Origin: Portunus trituberculatus
Lineage: Eukaryota; Arthropoda; Malacostraca; Decapoda; Portunidae
Length of the DNA: 64,000 nt
Assembly (NCBI RefSeq): GCF_017591435.1
Contig: NC_059300.1
Location: 15,899,841-15,963,840 of the forward strand
Direction: 5' to 3'
Of this stretch, positions 59,885 through 64,000 are shown piece by piece. How positions within the stretch are numbered: the stretch's first letter is position 1; each line of letters starts with the position of its first letter. The notes under the pieces are model-generated. The model made no database searches, was not told the origin of the DNA, and was given only the letters and a program-made list of their open reading frames with translations. The translations under genes and the position numbers were made by a program.

Positions 59885-62335
59885 AAACCTAGTTGCTTGT
59901 ACAGGGTTCTAGCAGAGCTCATAGTGTCCTGTCTCCGTGTCTCCATTTATCTAGTTTTTCCTTAAAGTTATGCACATTATGTGCTGTAACAATATCATTA
60001 TTCAATACATTCCACTTTTCCACCATTCTGTGTGGAAAACTGTATTTTCCAGTATCCTTCACACACTGCCTTATCCTGATCTTTATATGTCTATCTTCTT
60101 TTGTCATCAGCACCAGGTCTTCCCTGTCTATCTTTTCAATGCCATTGTCTATCTTGTACATTGTTATTAGGCCTCCTCATTCTCTTCTATCTTGTAAGGT
60201 TGGCAATTCCATTTCCTTCAGCCGTTCTTCATATGTTAGGTCCTTTAGTTCCGGTACCATCTTTGTAGCAATCTTCTGTATCCGTTCTAATCTTCTTATA
60301 TCTTTTTTAGAGCTCAGAGACCACACCACAGCTGCATATTCCAGCTTTGGAGTATCATGCTTGTGATAATTTTTTCATCATATCTTTGTCCATGAATTGA
60401 AATGCCACACTTATATTAGTTAACATTTTATATGATAATCCAAATATCTTGCTTATATGTTTTTCGAAGTTCAGATTTTCCTGTATGATCATTCCCAGAT
60501 CTTTTTCCTCTTTAGTCTTCATTATTTGTTCCTCTCCCATCAGATAGATCCATACCGGTCTTCTCTTGCTCTTTCCTAGTTCCATTACGTGACATTTCTT
60601 GGCATAGAATAGTCATCATGGGTTTTGATTACTCTTAGCAGCTTTGCATCGTCATGAAATATATTAATATTGTGAATGTCGTTTACATAAATCTGGAACA
60701 TAATAGGGACTAACACTGACCCTTGTGGCACTCCGCTTGTTACTTTACCCCAAGATGAGTATGTATATCTGATCACAGTTCTCATCTCCCTGGCCATGAA
60801 ATAACCCCTTGTCCATTCTAACAAAGTTCCTCACAGTCCTCCTATGTTCTCTTGTTTCTAAAGTAGTCCTCCTTGAGGGACTTTATCAAAAGCCTTTTTT
60901 ATGTCCAAGTATACTGTGTCCACCCGTCCATCTCTGTTTTCCAGTCCTTCTATTACTCTCGAGTAGAAGCTTAATAAATTCAACACACATGACCATCCTG
61001 TCCTGAATCCAAACTGTCTGTTCGATATAACTTGTTTTTTTTCCAGATGTTTAGCCCATTTTTCTTTGATAACTATTTCACACAATTTCCCCATAATGCT
61101 TGTAAATGACACTGGTCTGTAATTTAATGGCTCTGTTGCCTTTCCTCCTTTAAATATTGGTATTAAGTTGGCTCTCGTCCATTCTAGTGGAACTTTCCCT
61201 TCATTTTGTGAACTTGCAATTATTTTCTAAATTGGATCCAACAGTTGCTCTTTATATTCCTTTAGCACCCAGACTGATACATCATCCAGCTCCATTGCTT
61301 TTCTGACATCCAAATGATCTAATAATCTTCTAATATCCTCTTTGTGCACTGTGATTTCCTGTAATCCTTGGCAATTCAATATCCTATTTGTTTCTGTAAA
61401 ATCATCTACAGTGAACACAGTTTTGAAGCTCTAATTCATTATTTCAAACATTTCCTTCTCTGTTTGGTATGTCTTTTCTCCTTTAATTATTTTTTCTATT
61501 GTTTTCTAATTCTTTATCTTACCATTTGTAAATCTGTAGAAAAGCTTAGGTTCATCTTCACTTTTATGCACTACATCTTTCTCAAAGTTTCTTTCTTCCT
61601 CTCTCCTTACTTTAATATATTCATATCTTGCATCCTTATACTGGTGTCTGTTATTGTCATTTCTCTGTTTTATGAGTTTCTTCCAAACTTTATCTTTTAC
61701 CTTTTTAGCTTTTGTGCATCTAGCATTGTACCAAGCACGTATATTTTTTCTCAACTCTATAAAAAGATACTTATTTCTTTACTCCTTCATTATGTTTCTG
61801 TATGAATATTTCATATTTCCCTTGTATTGTCCTTCTGTACATAATGTTTCTCCATTTAATATCAGCAAAAAAATTTCCTTAATTTTTCAAAATTTCCTCT
61901 TGCATAATTTAATCTCTATTTTTTGTAGTCATCTCTGTATCTTATCCTATTCTCCTCCCATATTTTCAGCTCTAATGTCACATGATCACTTCTTCCCATT
62001 GGACTAAAGTATTGTATGCTGGGTGGGGCTCTAGCTTCTTTGTGAATACTAGGTCAAGCAACGATGGTTCTCTCCCCACCCCCCCACTCTGTACCTTGTT
62101 CTTTCAACTAATCTCAATCTCAGCTCCATTTTTTCTGTTATCAGTCTGTTCTGCTCTTGCATTAAACTCAACATCACTTCCTTTATTATCTTACCTCTTT
62201 TTCCACATTTATCAGCCTTCTCATATTGTTTCTTTCATCTCTAAATTCAGAAAAGTCCTTATCCAAATTATCCTCAGTCAATCTCCTCAGTCCAATAGGT
62301 GATTTTCCATCTATATGGTAACCAAATCTTATTTA
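59885..62335 (-). mobile_element. LINE family D (divergent relative of A/B), decayed
   Basis: Minus strand. Endonuclease remnants 62335-61800, linker 61754-61506 (AWYNARCTKAKKVKDKVWKK, RREEERNFEKDVVHKSEDEP), RT 61418-60858 (QFGFRTGWSCVLNLLSFYSR, YLDIKKAFDKVPQGGL) and 60824-60585 (SGVPQGSVLVPIMFQIYVND; catalytic motif decayed to FHDDAKL), C-terminal domain 60585-59919 (KEEKDLGMIIQENLNFEKHI, IRQCVKDTGKYSFPHRMVEK). The 3' end near 59885 reads ...CAAGCAACTAGGTTTTG with no (CA)n, unlike families A and B. Many stops. Confidence 0.78.
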
Positions 62336-62439
62336 TTATGGAGACAGGAGAACCCTATGGCCCCCTACCCCTTTGCACATATGTCTAGGTCAGGCTTTAA
62401 CGCCTGCTGAAGCACCTTCCCTGGGAGTTGCTTAGCAAA
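62336..62439. other. Unassigned spacer
   Basis: About 100 bp between LINE D and the TG tract; nothing recognised. Confidence 0.4.
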
Positions 62440-62440
62440 G

Positions 62441-62522
<82 letters not shown>
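62440..62522 (+). repeat. (TG)n, tail of SINE-1
   Basis: About 41 TG units; on the minus strand this is the (CA)n tail of SINE-1. Confidence 0.95.
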
Positions 62523-62525
<3 letters not shown>

Positions 62526-62810
62526 TCACTGTTTGATCTGCTGCAGTCTCTAACGAGACAGCCAGACGTTACCCTACGGAACGAGCTCAGAGCTCATTGT
62601 TTCCGATCTTTGGATAGGCCTGAGACCAGGCACACACCACACACCGGGACAACAAGGTCACAACTCCTCGATTTACATCCCGTACCTACTCACTGCTAGG
62701 TGAACAGGGCTACCGTGAAAGGAGACACACCCAAATATCTCCACCCGGCCGGGGAATCGAACCCGGTCATCTGGCTTGTGAAGCCAGCGCCTAACCACTG
62801 AGCTACCGGG

Positions 62811-62812
<2 letters not shown>
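62523..62812 (-). mobile_element. tRNA-Val-derived SINE (SINE-1)
   Basis: Minus strand. The tRNA-like head (62812-62743) has A-box TAGCTCAGTGG and B-box GGTTCGATTCC. The anticodon arm CTGGC-TTCACAA-GCCAG gives anticodon CAC (Val). The body has GAGCTCTGAGCTCGTTCCGT and the 3' end CAGTGAATTACACAC runs into (CA)n. The head is well preserved, but the continuous SINE body and lack of a terminator argue against an ordinary tRNA gene. Confidence 0.87.

Positions 62813-62856
<44 letters not shown>
62813..62856 (+). repeat. (TG)n between SINE-1 and SINE-2
   Basis: About 22 TG units: tail of SINE-2, touching the head of SINE-1. Confidence 0.95.
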
Positions 62857-62859
<3 letters not shown>

Positions 62860-63138
62860 TCACCTCGGTCGTCTGCTGGTCACCCAGCCAGTCTTTTCCA
62901 TTACGGAGCGAGCTCAGAGCTCATAGACCGATTTTCGGGTAGGACTGAGACCACATCACACACAACACACACCGGGAAAGTGAGGCCACAACCCCTTGAG
63001 TTACATCCCGTACTTATTTACTGCTAGGTGAACAGGGGCCACACATTAAGAGGCTTGCCCATTTGCCTCGCCGCTTTCCGAGATTCGAACCCGGGCCTCT
63101 CGAATGTGAATCGAGCGTGCTAACCACTACACTACGCG

Positions 63139-63142
<4 letters not shown>
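62857..63142 (-). mobile_element. tRNA-Val-derived SINE (SINE-2)
   Basis: Minus strand. Head 63142-63075 with A-box TAGTGTAGTGG, anticodon arm CTCGA-TTCACAT-TCGAG (anticodon CAC) and B-box GGTTCGAATCT. The body matches SINE-3 closely (ACCAGCAGACGACCGAGGTG against ACCAGCAGGCGACCGAGGTG). Ends GTGAATTACACAC then (CA)n. Confidence 0.87.
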
Positions 63143-63171
<29 letters not shown>

Positions 63172-63215
63172 CGTGTGTGCGTGTGCGTGCGTGGGTGTGT
63201 GCGTGCGTGCGGGCG
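63141..63215 (+). repeat. (TG)n/(GTGC)n at the head of SINE-2
   Basis: TG tract degenerating to GTGC/GTGG units, directly at the SINE-2 5' end. Confidence 0.9.
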
Positions 63216-64000
63216 TGTAATTCTTTGATAACTAAGTCATTAGTTATCACATTTATATTGCCATACAGAGGAAGCACAGACAAGCAAGAAGCTGCCCAAT
63301 TCATGGCAAGGGCTGTCATAGATAATTTTGTCTTGCTCAATCTAATGTTGAATGGAAGATGAATTACTGAATTGAATTCCAGTCACTCCTTTGCTTGGAG
63401 GATTTTTTTCAGTTTCTTCATTTTAAAGGGCCATGTCCAAAGGAGGAAGAGAAGGGTTGATAACAGCTAATAGGTAGCACTGGCATGGGTGTCTTTTTTA
63501 CCCCAAAAATCAAAGAAGGAAAAAATTTAATGATATATGGTTATTGTACAAATTGTCTTTGGTATGTAAGTGGACTTAGTAATATGTTTTTTTAATTACA
63601 CATTTCATTATGGATTTGGAGTTAAGGGTAAATGAAAGGCACACAAAATGGATGCTATGCTTGACCCAAAATCTTTGAAATGTTAAGGTTGATTATGTGG
63701 GCTTTTCTTAATTCATGTTTGTTATTTAATTATGTTATGTTATGTATATCATAAATTGGTTCTGTGAAGATGTATAATCTGCACTATTCTTGAATGGTTA
63801 GAAGAAAGGGAGCAATACAGTGAATCTCTCAATCTCCTTCTCTCTTGATATGGCCTTATAATTGTACTTAGTTTGTGGTATTGCTCCATCTGTCTTTGTG
63901 TGTGGCAGCTGGGGATCCACTTAAGTATCCTTACAAGTATTGGGATGTCTACCTTTTTTATACATTGTCATATACCATAATGGACAAGTTAGCCACTGTA
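63216..64000 (+). other. Unassigned; weak coding-like stretch at 63268-63362
   Basis: After CCATACAG there is a short open stretch (KQEAAQFMARAVIDNFVLLN, ends LMLNGR*). AQF.ARAV.D faintly recalls an MA3-domain helix, but it is too short to call. The rest is AT-rich with no feature seen. Confidence 0.25.

Noticed and set aside
62743..62812. Stand-alone tRNA-Val (CAC) gene
   Set aside because: The tRNA-like part is continuous with a SINE body found three times in the window and ends in (CA)n; best read as a SINE head.
63075..63142. Second tRNA-Val gene
   Set aside because: Same reason; it is the head of SINE-2 and its B-box has a substitution.

Overview
This is eukaryotic, intron-rich and extremely repeat-rich DNA. 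The window looks like a decapod crustacean genome, probably a crab. That is inferred from the style of the retroelements (CR1/L2-type LINEs ending in short AGGTAAATAC repeats, transposon-BS-like Jockey LINEs, DIRS elements, tRNA-Val-derived SINEs) and the abundance of long microsatellites. No search was run. All transposon ORFs appear broken.

The only host gene I recognise is MIPOL1 (mirror-image polydactyly 1, a coiled-coil protein) on the + strand. Supported exons are 21485-21669, 22121-22294, 29501-29654 and a terminal exon 51198-51979. The 5' exons are upstream, probably outside the window, and one or more internal exons may be missed. The 29654-51198 intron is about 21.5 kb and is mostly transposons.

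Layout: 1-13539 is a chain of minus-strand copies of one LINE family (family A: A1-A7), joined head to tail through (TG)n/(CA)n tracts, with a SINE and a Jockey LINE nested in it. 13540-13998 is a piggyBac-like 5' end. 13995-18240 holds two DIRS-type elements (minus). 18296-20715 is a decayed Jockey LINE (plus). 20716-34610 is MIPOL1 intron and exon with small DNA transposons (Tigger/pogo, Tc1, piggyBac MITE, other MITEs) and one 500-N gap. 34697-37718 is LINE family B (plus). 37940-42617 is a CR1 LINE whose ORF1 carries a zinc-finger-like motif and an SGNH esterase domain (family C, minus). 42618-50005 is two more family A copies in tandem (plus; A10 is the best preserved). 50090-50768 is a second copy of a microsatellite-cored repeat. 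51198-51979 is the MIPOL1 terminal exon with a polyglutamine tail. 51980-57056 is trinucleotide arrays with duplicated flanks and two TIR elements. 57057-59884 is unassigned. 59885-62335 is a divergent LINE (family D, minus). 62440-63215 is two tRNA-Val-derived SINEs chained by (TG)n.

The main pattern is that LINE and SINE copies here repeatedly begin or end in (CA)n/(TG)n and sit in each other's dinucleotide tails. Several pairs of repeat copies also preserve an empty site next to a filled site, so the order of insertion can be read from the window itself.
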